DNA of 49,225 nt from Erysipelotrichaceae bacterium (GCA_028723085.1 JAQYFP010000037.1:1-49225); one strand, 5' to 3'. Shown: positions 1 to 9,150, counted from the stretch's first letter. Made by a program: numbers and translations. The notes: a model not told the origin generated them from the sequence alone.

Positions 1-145
1 ATAATACAAATCCACGTTCACATATTTCAATCATACAAATAACAATTACCGTTATCAACCGCGGTTTAAAAGTGTTGATAGAAAGTAAAAGTATATTCTA
101 AATGACTATTAGATGAGTCAATTAGAATATACCAGGAATATCTTT

Positions 146-883
146 ATGAAAAAGAAAAAAATATTACTATTAGTTATACTCATTATTTGTATATCTTTAA
201 TAGGCGGATCGGCTTATTATTTAAGTGACAGTTATCCTGCTAATCAAGAAGAAATTGCTTCTTATATAGACAACACCAATGTTACGATTAATAAATTAGA
301 TAATGGAAATTATGAATTTATGCCTTCGAATCCTACAACTGGTTTTATTTTTTATCCCGGGGGAAAAGTTGATTATGAGGCATATATTCCTTTAATGGAA
401 CAATGCGCTAAACAAGGGATTCTTTGTGTCTTAGTGAAAATGCCTTTTAATCTAGCGGTATTTGACATAAATGCAGCTGATGATATTCAAGCTCAATATC
501 CTGAAGTTGAAAACTGGTATATTGGTGGACATTCATTGGGTGGTTCAATGGCTGCTTCGTATGTAAGTAAACACATTGAAGATTATCGTGGTTTAATTTT
601 ATTGGGTTCTTATTCGACAAGTGATATTTCGAGTGAACTAGATGTATTATCTATTTATGGATCTGAAGACCATGTACTAAATTTAGATAAATATAATGAA
701 AATAAAAAACATCTTCCGGATGATTTTAAAGAAATAATCATTGAAGGGGGTTGTCATTCTTATTTTGGAGTTTATGGACACCAAGAAGGAGATGGAAATC
801 CTACGATTTCAAATTTTGAACAAATTCAAATCACAACGGATGAAATCATTTCATTTATTAAAGAGAGTCAACATGGCGTTTAA
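146..883 (+). CDS. alpha/beta hydrolase, membrane-anchored/secreted
   Basis: ORF 113..883; ATG at 146 preceded by AGGAAT; N-terminal hydrophobic segment; GGHSLGGSMA nucleophile elbow; late His in GGCHSYFG. Confidence 0.85.
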   Translation: MKKKKILLLVILIICISLIGGSAYYLSDSYPANQEEIASYIDNTNVTINKLDNGNYEFMPSNPTTGFIFYPGGKVDYEAYIPLMEQCAKQGILCVLVKMPFNLAVFDINAADDIQAQYPEVENWYIGGHSLGGSMAASYVSKHIEDYRGLILLGSYSTSDISSELDVLSIYGSEDHVLNLDKYNENKKHLPDDFKEIIIEGGCHSYFGVYGHQEGDGNPTISNFEQIQITTDEIISFIKESQHGV

Positions 884-920
884 TTATAAAAAGAATAAAA
901 TCAATTGTTCTAAGGATTAA

Positions 921-1025
921 TTTATAACAATTGAAGAAGGAGTAAGTGTACAAATTATGCACATTGGCTCATTTGATAGTGAAGATAAAAATATTAAAAA
1001 AATGGAGTTAGTATGTATAAAATAA
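921..1025 (+). pseudogene. remnant of a GyrI-like small-molecule-binding domain protein
   Basis: Uncalled frame reads FITIEEGVSVQIMHIGSFDSEDKNIKKMELVCIK*, resembling the EG..VQxxHIGSxDxE...I..M motif of GyrI-like domains; no start, stop codon just upstream. Confidence 0.5.
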
Positions 1026-1687
1026 TGATTGTTGAAGATGACCGTGGCATTGCCCAGGCTATTCAAGTTCAAGGAGAACAATGGAATCTACAAGTTCATA
1101 TTACCGAAAATTTTCGTGATGTAATGAGTGAATTTGCCTTTTTTAATCCTCATTTAGTATTAATGGATATTTCTTTGCCTTTTTTCAATGGCTATCATTG
1201 GTGTAATGAAATTCGTAAAGTATCAAAAGTCCCTATTATTTTTATTTCCTCTGCTTCGGATAATATGAATATGATTATGGCTATGAATATGGGAGCTGAC
1301 GACTTTATTGCCAAACCTTTTGATCAAAGTTTATTAATGGCCAAAATTCAAGCATTACTTAGAAGAAGTTATGATTTTTCAAATCATGTATCGTTATTAG
1401 AACATCGTGGAGCCATTTTAAATTTAGGAGATGGTTCTTTATCATATCAAGATCAAAAAATATCTTTATCTAAAAATGAATATCGTATTTTATTAACTTT
1501 AATGGAAAACAAAGGAAAAATTGTGTCTAGAGAAAAACTAATGGATGCTCTATGGAAAACCGATAGCTTTGTGGATGAAAATACGTTATCTGTTAATGTG
1601 AATCGTTTACGAAAGAAACTGGATTCCTATGGTTTAACGAATTTTATTTTGACTAAATTTGGAATGGGATATATTATCGAGGATTGA
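1013..1687 (+). CDS. OmpR-family response regulator (BceR-like)
   Basis: Receiver domain (MIVEDD, LMDISLPFFNGY, KPF) plus winged-helix C-terminus; next to HK and Bce-type ABC genes. Confidence 0.93.
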   Translation: MYKIMIVEDDRGIAQAIQVQGEQWNLQVHITENFRDVMSEFAFFNPHLVLMDISLPFFNGYHWCNEIRKVSKVPIIFISSASDNMNMIMAMNMGADDFIAKPFDQSLLMAKIQALLRRSYDFSNHVSLLEHRGAILNLGDGSLSYQDQKISLSKNEYRILLTLMENKGKIVSREKLMDALWKTDSFVDENTLSVNVNRLRKKLDSYGLTNFILTKFGMGYIIED

Positions 1688-2667
1688 TTATGAATTTATT
1701 AAAACAATATTTAAAACAAAGAAAGAACATAATCATTTGTATTACCTTAGTTTATTTTATCTTTTTTATAAGTTTTTTATTATATGATTTACCTCTAAGA
1801 AGTTTATATTATCCTTTTTTACTATGTATAGTCATCAATATTCTTTTCTTTATTATTGATTTTTATTATGTAAAAAAGAAACATCAAACTTTAAGTCAAA
1901 TACAAGTGTTGTATGAATCTTTTCCTATGTCTCAAAGTATTGAAGAAGAGGCTTACCAACAAATCATTCATTAGTTAATCCAGGAACAAAGAGACTATAA
2001 AACACAGATGGATCAAAAATACGATGACATGATTGATTACTATACAACATGGGGACACCAAATTAAAACACCTATTGCGGCTATGAAACTCCATCTTCAA
2101 AATGAAGATAGTCCTCTTTCTTTTAAATTATCTACTGATTTATTCCATATTGAACAATACGTCGAAATGGTTATGACATATTTACGATTGGATTCAAATA
2201 ATACTGACTATGTGTTTCATGAAGTGGATTTAGATGATGTCATAAGACAAGTAATTAAAAAATTTGCCCCTGAATTCATTGAACGAAAAATTAAATTAAA
2301 TTATGAATCCATTTCAGCTTTTATTATAAGCGATGAAAAATGGTTATCCTTTGTGATAGAACAAGTTGTATCCAATGCGTTAAAGTATACTCCCAAAGGA
2401 AGTATTTCTATTTATTTGAAAGACAAAAACATTCTTTGTGTTCAAGATACCGGAATCGGTATTGCTTCAGAAGATCTTCCTCGTGTCTTTGAAAAAGGTT
2501 ATACTGGATACAATGGAAGAATGGATTCTAAGGCAAGTGGTCTTGGTTTATATTTATGTAAACGAGTATGTGATAACTTAGGACACGATATTTCCATTGA
2601 TTCCATAATAGATAAAGGAACAACCGTTTATATTGATTTAAGTCAAGTTCAGTTAGAAAAAGAATAA
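1684..2667 (+). pseudogene. BceS-like intramembrane-sensing histidine kinase interrupted by an in-frame TAG at 1972-1974
   Basis: ORFs 1684..1974 (two TM segments) and 2008..2667 (H-box WGHQIKTPIAAMK, HATPase_c) are in the same frame, separated only by TAG and 11 sense codons. Confidence 0.8.
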
Positions 2668-2673
2668 TAATTG

Positions 2674-2706
2674 CTCTTTTCTATATAATATAGAAAAGAG
2701 TTTTTA
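2674..2706 (+). terminator. intrinsic terminator after the histidine kinase
   Basis: CTCTTTTCTATA-taa-TATAGAAAAGAG followed by TTTTT. Confidence 0.7.
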
Positions 2707-2718
2707 ATAGGAGAATTT

Positions 2719-2925
2719 ATGGAATATACATTAGAAGAATTAGTGGAAGCTAAAAGACAAATCGATTCAACTCTACATAAATTAGAAGAAACACTAAAAA
2801 CATTGGAATCGAAAGAAAATCCGAGTCGATGTAAGTCACAAATCACATTAGCTAAAAGAAGAATTAAGGCATTTGAACTTGCGAATCTTTTTATTGTAAA
2901 GGAAATAGAAAAAATGGAGAAATAA
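2719..2925 (+). CDS. small coiled-coil-like hypothetical protein
   Basis: 68 aa, RBS AGGAG upstream, 3-nt gap to the next ORF. Confidence 0.7.
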   Translation: MEYTLEELVEAKRQIDSTLHKLEETLKTLESKENPSRCKSQITLAKRRIKAFELANLFIVKEIEKMEK

Positions 2926-2927
2926 TT

Positions 2928-3179
2928 ATGAATTCAATTGAAAATATTATTAAAAACACCAATGAAGAAAATCAAAATAAAACCGATTGGACTAAAGCTT
3001 GGAGTACTAAATATCCTGTTCTAAAAACTTATCAAAATGAAGTCGATATTCCTAAATACTCCCGACAAATAAGGACAATGTTTAATGATTTACAGGCAAC
3101 TTATGGATATAGTGAACTCGATGCGATGTTAGTTTTAAAAGACATTCTTGCTCATGAATATATGGATCACAAAAAGTAA
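2928..3179 (+). CDS. small hypothetical protein
   Basis: 83 aa, tightly spaced after 2719..2925. Confidence 0.7.
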   Translation: MNSIENIIKNTNEENQNKTDWTKAWSTKYPVLKTYQNEVDIPKYSRQIRTMFNDLQATYGYSELDAMLVLKDILAHEYMDHKK

Positions 3180-3192
3180 TATATCTCTTTTT

Positions 3193-3208
3193 CTTACAAA
3201 ACTGTTAG
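3193..3208 (+). promoter_or_regulatory. putative response-regulator box upstream of the ABC operon
   Basis: CTTACA-AAAC-TGTTAG imperfect inverted repeat; TGTTAGAATTT recurs at 3259-3269. Confidence 0.4.
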
Positions 3209-3291
3209 AATTTGAGTGAAATTGTAAGCAAACAAAATAGTATGACAAACACTCTTCTTGTTAGAATTTAGACAGAAAAAGGAGGACTTAT

Positions 3292-4056
3292 ATGAGTATC
3301 TTAAATGTAAAAGGAGTACAAAAAATATACACCAATCGCTTTGAACAAAATAAAGTCGAAGCCTTAAAAAATGTCAATTTTTCCGTTGAACAAGGAGAAT
3401 ACGTTGCGATTATGGGAGAATCTGGTTCAGGAAAAACCACGTTATTAAATATATTAGCTAGTCTGGATAGTCCTACTAGTGGAACCATTTTATTAGATGG
3501 ATTTGATTTATCAAAATTAAAGGAATCTCAAAGAGCTGAATTTCGAAGAGACAATCTTGGTTTTGTGTTTCAAGAATTTAATTTATTAGACACATTTTCT
3601 ATCGAAGATAATATTTATCTTCCTTTAGTCTTACAAGGAAAACATCATAAAGAAATGAAAGCATTACTAGATCCTATTGCCAAACAATTAGGCATTGATT
3701 CTTTACTTAAGAAATTTCCATATGAATTATCGGGTGGACAAAAACAAAGAGTCGCTATTGCTCGTGCTTTAATTACCCATCCTAAAATCATTTTAGCCGA
3801 TGAACCAACCGGAGCCCTTGATTCTAAATCAAGTGATGAACTTCTTTCTTTGTTTAGTCAAATCAATGAAAAAGGACAGACAATCTTAATGGTTACGCAT
3901 TCCATTAAAGCAGCGTGTCATGCTTCACGTGTTTTATTTGTCAAAGATGGTCAAATTTTTCATCAAATTTATAGAGGAAACCAAACCAATGAACAACTCT
4001 ATCAAATGATTTCGGATACATTGACTTCTTTACTTACACGAGGTAATTCACTATGA
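3292..4056 (+). CDS. BceA-like ABC transporter ATP-binding protein
   Basis: Walker A GESGSGKTT, signature [15 protein letters not shown], Walker B ILADEPTGALD. Confidence 0.95.
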   Translation: MSILNVKGVQKIYTNRFEQNKVEALKNVNFSVEQGEYVAIMGESGSGKTTLLNILASLDSPTSGTILLDGFDLSKLKESQRAEFRRDNLGFVFQEFNLLDTFSIEDNIYLPLVLQGKHHKEMKALLDPIAKQLGIDSLLKKFPYELSGGQKQRVAIARALITHPKIILADEPTGALDSKSSDELLSLFSQINEKGQTILMVTHSIKAACHASRVLFVKDGQIFHQIYRGNQTNEQLYQMISDTLTSLLTRGNSL

Positions 4057-6059
4057 AACTAAGTTTTTATTTAAACTTTGCGATGAATGCCATTAAAAAG
4101 AATAAGAAAACCTATGGACCTTATATTCTTACAAGCAGTGGCATGGTTATGATGTTTTATATTATTCGCTATCTTATACAAATGCCAAGTATGGAAACAA
4201 TTCCAGGTGGCGAAAGCATTGCGATGATGTTGAATTTTGGATCCTTTGTCCTTGCCTTATTTGCTCTTATTTTCTTGTTTTACACACATTCTTTTTTAAT
4301 GAAACAAAGACAAAAAGAACATGGTTTATATAATATGTTGGGAATGGGAAAGAAACATTTAAGTATTTTATTAGCCTGGGAAACAATTATTATTTTCGTA
4401 ATTTCCATTTGTTTAGGTCTATTTTCTGGTTTTTTATTATCAAAGATGAATGAATTATTATTAATTCAATTTATGGATGGAACCATTAATTATAATTTAA
4501 CGATGAATTTATCCGCAGTTATTTATACTTTTATTGTCTTTATTCCTATTTTCGTTTTAATTTTTATAAAAAGTTGGTTTTCTATTCTTAAAATGAATAC
4601 CATCACTTTAATGAAAAGTGAACAAATAGGAGAAAAACCACCCAAAGCCAATTATGTATTCGGAATTGTAGGCCTTATTCTATTAGCAATTGCCTACTAT
4701 ATTGCCCTTTCCATTGAAAGTCCCTTAATTGCCTTAGCATGGTTTTTTATCGCCGTTAGTTTGGTCATTATTGCCACATATTTATTGTTTATTTCAGGAT
4801 CGGTAGTATTGTGTAAAATCCTACAAAAAAACAAAAACTATTACTATCAAAAAAATCACTTTGTATCCGTTTCCTCAATGAGCTATCGTATGAAAAGAAA
4901 CGGAGCTGGGCTTGCTTCCATTTGTGTATTAAGTACGATGGTTATTGTTATGATGATGGGCGCTGGGAGTTTATATTTTGGGAAAGAATATAGCTTAAAT
5001 GAACGATATCCCTATGATTTTTCTCTTTCTTTTTATGATGAAAATGAAGTATTTTATAAACAAGAAGTGGATGCTTTACTTAAAGAACAAAATGTAAATC
5101 CCATCAATTTAAAGAAATATTCAATCGCATCAACGACTGGTTTATTTGAAAATGGCAAATTGATATTAGATTCCACTCAAGTGAACGAAGCCAATGCCCA
5201 AACAATGGATAATGTAGCTAATATTTATCTTATTTCACTTGATTCTTATAATGTGTCAATGAACAAAAATGAAGTTCTTGAGGACAATGAAATATTGATG
5301 CACTGTGTTCGTACTTCTTATAACGATGATTCGATTTCTTTGGAAGATGGTACAAAATGGGTTATTAAAAAACAAGTAGATGATATGCTTACTTCTGGTG
5401 AAGCAGCCATGAATATTATTCCTTCTATTTTTATGGTTGTGAAAGATATAAATCCCGTAATAAATTGTTTTAATTCTCAACTCGATGAACAATATCCTTG
5501 TTTTATTAAATACAAATATGAATTTGATACCCATTTATCAAAAGAAAAACAATTTCAATTAAATGAAATTCTTTATAATCACTTGCGTAATTTAAGCATA
5601 GAATACAATTCTCCTTTTTCTTTAGAATTTAAAGAGCAAGAACGAAGTGAATTTTATAGTATTTTTGGAGGTATCTTCTTTTTAGCTATTTTCTTAATGA
5701 TTATTTTTGTAGCTGCTACCGTATTAATCATTTATTACAAACAAATTAGTGAAGGATATGAAGATAGGAATCGTTTTGAGATTATGCGAAAAGTAGGAAT
5801 GAAAGACGAAGATATTCGTAAAAGCATTAATTCCCAAATGTTGACTATTTTCTTTTTACCATTAATCATGGCTGCTTTACATGTTACCTTTGCCTTTCCC
5901 ATTGTACAAAAATTATTGGCTATGTTTAATCTAAGAAATGTTACGCTTTCTTTAATTGTAACGGGTATTTGTATTTTCATATTTGGTTTATTCTATGTCA
6001 TTGTCTATAAAATCACTTCCAATGTGTATTATGATATTGTATCGGGTCATAAACAATGA
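4053..6059 (+). CDS. BceB-like FtsX-family ABC permease
   Basis: 668 aa, ~10 TM, large extracellular domain, 4-nt overlap with ATPase gene. Confidence 0.93.
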   Translation: MKLSFYLNFAMNAIKKNKKTYGPYILTSSGMVMMFYIIRYLIQMPSMETIPGGESIAMMLNFGSFVLALFALIFLFYTHSFLMKQRQKEHGLYNMLGMGKKHLSILLAWETIIIFVISICLGLFSGFLLSKMNELLLIQFMDGTINYNLTMNLSAVIYTFIVFIPIFVLIFIKSWFSILKMNTITLMKSEQIGEKPPKANYVFGIVGLILLAIAYYIALSIESPLIALAWFFIAVSLVIIATYLLFISGSVVLCKILQKNKNYYYQKNHFVSVSSMSYRMKRNGAGLASICVLSTMVIVMMMGAGSLYFGKEYSLNERYPYDFSLSFYDENEVFYKQEVDALLKEQNVNPINLKKYSIASTTGLFENGKLILDSTQVNEANAQTMDNVANIYLISLDSYNVSMNKNEVLEDNEILMHCVRTSYNDDSISLEDGTKWVIKKQVDDMLTSGEAAMNIIPSIFMVVKDINPVINCFNSQLDEQYPCFIKYKYEFDTHLSKEKQFQLNEILYNHLRNLSIEYNSPFSLEFKEQERSEFYSIFGGIFFLAIFLMIIFVAATVLIIYYKQISEGYEDRNRFEIMRKVGMKDEDIRKSINSQMLTIFFLPLIMAALHVTFAFPIVQKLLAMFNLRNVTLSLIVTGICIFIFGLFYVIVYKITSNVYYDIVSGHKQ

Positions 6060-6163
6060 ATAAGAAATGGGATCTTATTGTCTTAATTGTTTCTATTCTA
6101 ATCGACATTTTATTTCATTGTTTGATTTTATTAATTAAATTAATATTTTGGGTGCATTTTTAA
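6056..6163 (+). CDS. candidate 35-aa hydrophobic microprotein
   Basis: ATGA overlap with permease stop; MNKKWDLIVLIVSILIDILFHCLILLIKLIFWVHF*; terminator directly follows. Confidence 0.5.
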   Translation: MNKKWDLIVLIVSILIDILFHCLILLIKLIFWVHF

Positions 6164-6180
6164 AAATGTACCCTAATTTT
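6150..6180 (+). terminator. intrinsic terminator of the Bce-like operon
   Basis: GGGTGCATTTTTAAAAATGTACCC followed by TAATTTTTT. Confidence 0.7.
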
Positions 6181-6637
6181 TTATGCGATGAATGATATTC
6201 TTAATTCCGGTTATAAAAAAAATCATAGTGCCACTTAATATAAATAAAAATCCTATAGGAACTAAAAAGAAGTTTTCATGTAGAATACCATTGGCATCAA
6301 TATATTCAACACTCAATCCTTTAATAATTAAACAAAGTGTTCCTATACACAACAAAACAACACCTATAATCACCATGATTAAATTCATTTTTGTTCGTCT
6401 TGTTTCACTTCCATCTTTAATTAATTTCGTTGTCATATTATTTTCCTCTAAAATTAATTCATCAAGAGAAACAGAAAATTCCTTAGATATTAATACAATC
6501 AATTCTAAATCTGGTAAGTTTTTATTGTTTTCCCAATTTGATATTGCTTGTCTGGTCACATTAAGTTTTTTAGCCATTTGTTCTTGGGTGAGATTGTTTT
6601 CTTTTCGTATTTGTTTAATTTGTTTAGCAAATTCCAT
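6173..6637 (-). CDS. XRE-family regulator with C-terminal two-TM domain
   Basis: N-terminal HTH (LTQEQMAKKLNVTRQAISNWENNKNLPDLE), then two hydrophobic segments (DUF3955-like). Confidence 0.88.
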   Translation of the reverse strand: MEFAKQIKQIRKENNLTQEQMAKKLNVTRQAISNWENNKNLPDLELIVLISKEFSVSLDELILEENNMTTKLIKDGSETRRTKMNLIMVIIGVVLLCIGTLCLIIKGLSVEYIDANGILHENFFLVPIGFLFILSGTMIFFITGIKNIIHRIKN

Positions 6638-6837
6638 ATGTTTTTACTCCTTATTGATAATTTCATTTTAAAATAAAACTATGAATTATCAAGAAAGTCA
6701 TTCTTACACCGTGTAAAGCATTGCTTGCATTAGATAAATTCATTATTATTTACGGCTAATTTAAGATTAAATCTTGGATTAGCCGTATTTTTATTCAATT
6801 AAAAAGAAGATCGATGTGATTTTCTGTGTTTCATTGA

Positions 6838-7794
6838 TTAAATATTATCTTGTAAAAAATTCATTACAAGTCTTACCATTACATCTTTTTCATCGGCTCT
6901 ACTTTCTGCAATCATTAAAGTAATTGCGACAAGAGCACTATTAGAGATGATTTGTTTGCCATTAATAACCAAATGATTATTTTTATTTAGAAATTCCAAA
7001 AAGATGGATGCACCAATTCTTTTACAGCCATCAACAAAAGGATGATCCTTTATTAGAAAATACAACAAGTTCGCCGCTTTTTCTTCAATACTAGGATATA
7101 GTTCACTTCCAAATACATTTTGATATACGGCAGCAAGAATCCCATTAAGTTTTCCTTTTTCTCTTTCAACTCCAAACACAGTAGAAGTATCACTAAATTT
7201 CATACTATCAATTAAATTACGACATTCTTTATATGTTAACTGATAAATAGATGAAATTCCTTCTGGTTTTTTTACACATCCATGATCATAATCATCCAAC
7301 AAATTTAATGCCTCAGAATATTTGATTACGACATCATAAACATCTTGTTCATCTAATTCTAATGTGTTCGCTATTATTCGAGATTGAATTTCAACAGTTT
7401 TATTTAAAGCTTCAATTCGCTTTTGATTAATCGCATAACCTTGAATCATATAATCCTTTAGTATGCTCGATGCCCATTTTCTAAATGTAATACCACGTTT
7501 TGATTTAACACGATATCCAACTGAAATAATCATATCAAGATTATAGTATTTAACATTTCTTTTTACTTTTCGTTCACCTTCAATTTGAACTAGTGCGTTT
7601 TCCGCACATGTTGATTCTTCTAGCAATTCACCATCTTTATAAATATTACTGATATGTCTAGTAATACGTGTTCTATCTACATCAAATAATTCAGCCATTT
7701 GATCTTGTGTCAACCATACATTTTCGCGATTTTCACTTACAGTAACCTCTAGTTCTAATTCACCGTCTTTAAAAACAATTATTTCGTTTCCCAT
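6838..7794 (-). CDS. RhuM-family protein with C-terminal Fic/Doc-like domain
   Basis: RhuM-type N-terminus (VWLTQDQMAELFDVDRTRITRHISNIYKDGEL); Fic-like HPFVDGCKRIGA. Confidence 0.87.
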   Translation of the reverse strand: MGNEIIVFKDGELELEVTVSENRENVWLTQDQMAELFDVDRTRITRHISNIYKDGELLEESTCAENALVQIEGERKVKRNVKYYNLDMIISVGYRVKSKRGITFRKWASSILKDYMIQGYAINQKRIEALNKTVEIQSRIIANTLELDEQDVYDVVIKYSEALNLLDDYDHGCVKKPEGISSIYQLTYKECRNLIDSMKFSDTSTVFGVEREKGKLNGILAAVYQNVFGSELYPSIEEKAANLLYFLIKDHPFVDGCKRIGASIFLEFLNKNNHLVINGKQIISNSALVAITLMIAESRADEKDVMVRLVMNFLQDNI

Positions 7795-8060
7795 ATTTTT
7801 CCTCTCTTTCTTAAAACGTTTAAATGTGATAAATATTTTGATTTATAGTAGTGAAATAAAAATAACTAAACTCGAAGATTTTTTAATATTGGATTTGATG
7901 TTTTTGGATTTAAGCTTTCTAATAATTTTGTATTTTTATATTGGAATATTGTTAGTTATTTTTTTAGAATATTTTTATTAGAAGTTATTGATATTATACC
8001 ATAAATAAAATAATAACTATTATATTTATCTTCGTAATTTATCATAATAAAAAAACAAGA

Positions 8061-8081
8061 TGCATTTTGTGTTAAAATGCA
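8061..8081 (-). terminator. intrinsic terminator after SDR gene
   Basis: TGCATTTT-AACAC-AAAATGCA hairpin followed on the minus strand by TCTTGTTTTTTT. Confidence 0.65.
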
Positions 8082-8090
8082 CCTTAACTA

Positions 8091-8825
8091 TTATTCACAA
8101 TGAAAAGTCCATCCATTATCACCGTGATAAATCATTTGTTTAGTCATGCCTCCATCAATACAAATGTTTTCTCCGGTAATGAATCCTGCCATATCCGAGC
8201 ATAAATATAAAACCATATTAGCTATATCCATTGGATTCCCTACTCTTCCTACGGGTTGTTGGATGGCATCGGCTCCTTCATATACTGTGTAATTCGTATC
8301 AATCCAACCAGGAGATATTGAATTCACTCTTACTTTACCAGCTAAGCTCATTGCCAAAGCATGGGTAAGAGAGGCAATGCCTCCTTTCGCTGCAGTATAG
8401 CTTTCGGTTTCAGGTTGACTCATACGATCTCTTGAAGAAGAGATATTCACAATCGCTGCGTCACTAGAAAAATATGGCATAAATAATTTGCTTAAATAAA
8501 AAGGAGCTGTCACACCCACTTTTAGAGCGTATTCAAAGTCTTCATAGCTTCCATTGGTAATACCACACATTTTAGGAAGAGCGTTATTAATTAAATAATC
8601 AATGTGTCCATAGTCTTTAATAACTTTTTGAACAAATTGTTCAAGTGTTTCTTTATTGGCTAAGTCACCAACAAAATAATCATTCTCTAAAATATCTATA
8701 CTACATACATGAGCACCAGCTAGTTCAAATTGTTCTTTAATACATTTTCCAATTCCTTTAGCTGCTCCTGTTACAACCACTACTTTATTTTCAAAATTGA
8801 AAACAGATTCATTATTTTTGTTCAT
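8091..8825 (-). CDS. SDR-family NAD(P)-dependent oxidoreductase
   Basis: TGAAKGIG, YTAAKGG, SPGWIDT motifs; ATG at 8825 preceded by AGGAGG. Confidence 0.92.
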   Translation of the reverse strand: MNKNNESVFNFENKVVVVTGAAKGIGKCIKEQFELAGAHVCSIDILENDYFVGDLANKETLEQFVQKVIKDYGHIDYLINNALPKMCGITNGSYEDFEYALKVGVTAPFYLSKLFMPYFSSDAAIVNISSSRDRMSQPETESYTAAKGGIASLTHALAMSLAGKVRVNSISPGWIDTNYTVYEGADAIQQPVGRVGNPMDIANMVLYLCSDMAGFITGENICIDGGMTKQMIYHGDNGWTFHCE

Positions 8826-9093
8826 CAATGACCTCCTGTATAGAAGAATATCCTTTTTTCGCAAATAAATAATCAAAGTCATCTTCCATTTCTAATGCGA
8901 ATGCGATTTTAATTAACGATGATAATGATATTTCACCTGTTCTTTCAAACCGTTTAATCGAACCATAACTTACATTCGCTCTTTTACTTAATGCTTGTTG
9001 CGTTATCTTTTTTTCCTTTCTTCTTTTTACGACTCTTTGAACAATTTCCATATTAATGTCTTGTGGTGATCTTAAAAAACTAAAGTTATCCAT
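8812..9093 (-). CDS. HipB-like XRE-family HTH protein
   Basis: N-terminal F.FLRSPQDIN extension, HTH, C-terminal LFAKKGYSSIQEVI as in HipB-type antitoxins. Confidence 0.85.
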   Translation of the reverse strand: MDNFSFLRSPQDINMEIVQRVVKRRKEKKITQQALSKRANVSYGSIKRFERTGEISLSSLIKIAFALEMEDDFDYLFAKKGYSSIQEVIDEQK

Positions 9094-9109
9094 AGATAAT
9101 ATTTTATCT
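9094..9109. promoter_or_regulatory. palindromic operator 1 overlapping the -10 of the HipB-like gene
   Basis: AGATAATATTTTATCT. Confidence 0.65.
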
Positions 9110-9129
9110 ATTTTATGCTAAAAAGTCAA
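9101..9129 (-). promoter_or_regulatory. sigma-70-type promoter of HipB-SDR operon
   Basis: Minus strand TTGACT-(17)-TAAAAT; ATG follows the -10 by 7 nt. Confidence 0.6.
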
Positions 9130-9134
9130 TTTTT

Positions 9135-9150
9135 GGATAATATATTATCT
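9135..9150. promoter_or_regulatory. palindromic operator 2 upstream of the -35
   Basis: GGATAATATATTATCT, near-identical to operator 1. Confidence 0.65.

Noticed and set aside
1972-1974. Pyrrolysine or programmed stop-codon recoding at the kinase TAG
   Set aside because: No Pyl machinery or recoding structure visible in this window; a simple nonsense change is more economical, although suppression remains untested.
6192-6671. 159-aa plus-strand ORF opposite the XRE gene
   Set aside because: Antisense to a clear HTH protein; low-complexity translation.
6751-6787. Terminator of the RhuM-Fic gene
   Set aside because: Strong hairpin (TACGGCTAAT...ATTAGCCGTA), but the T-run lies on the opposite strand from the gene, so function is unclear.
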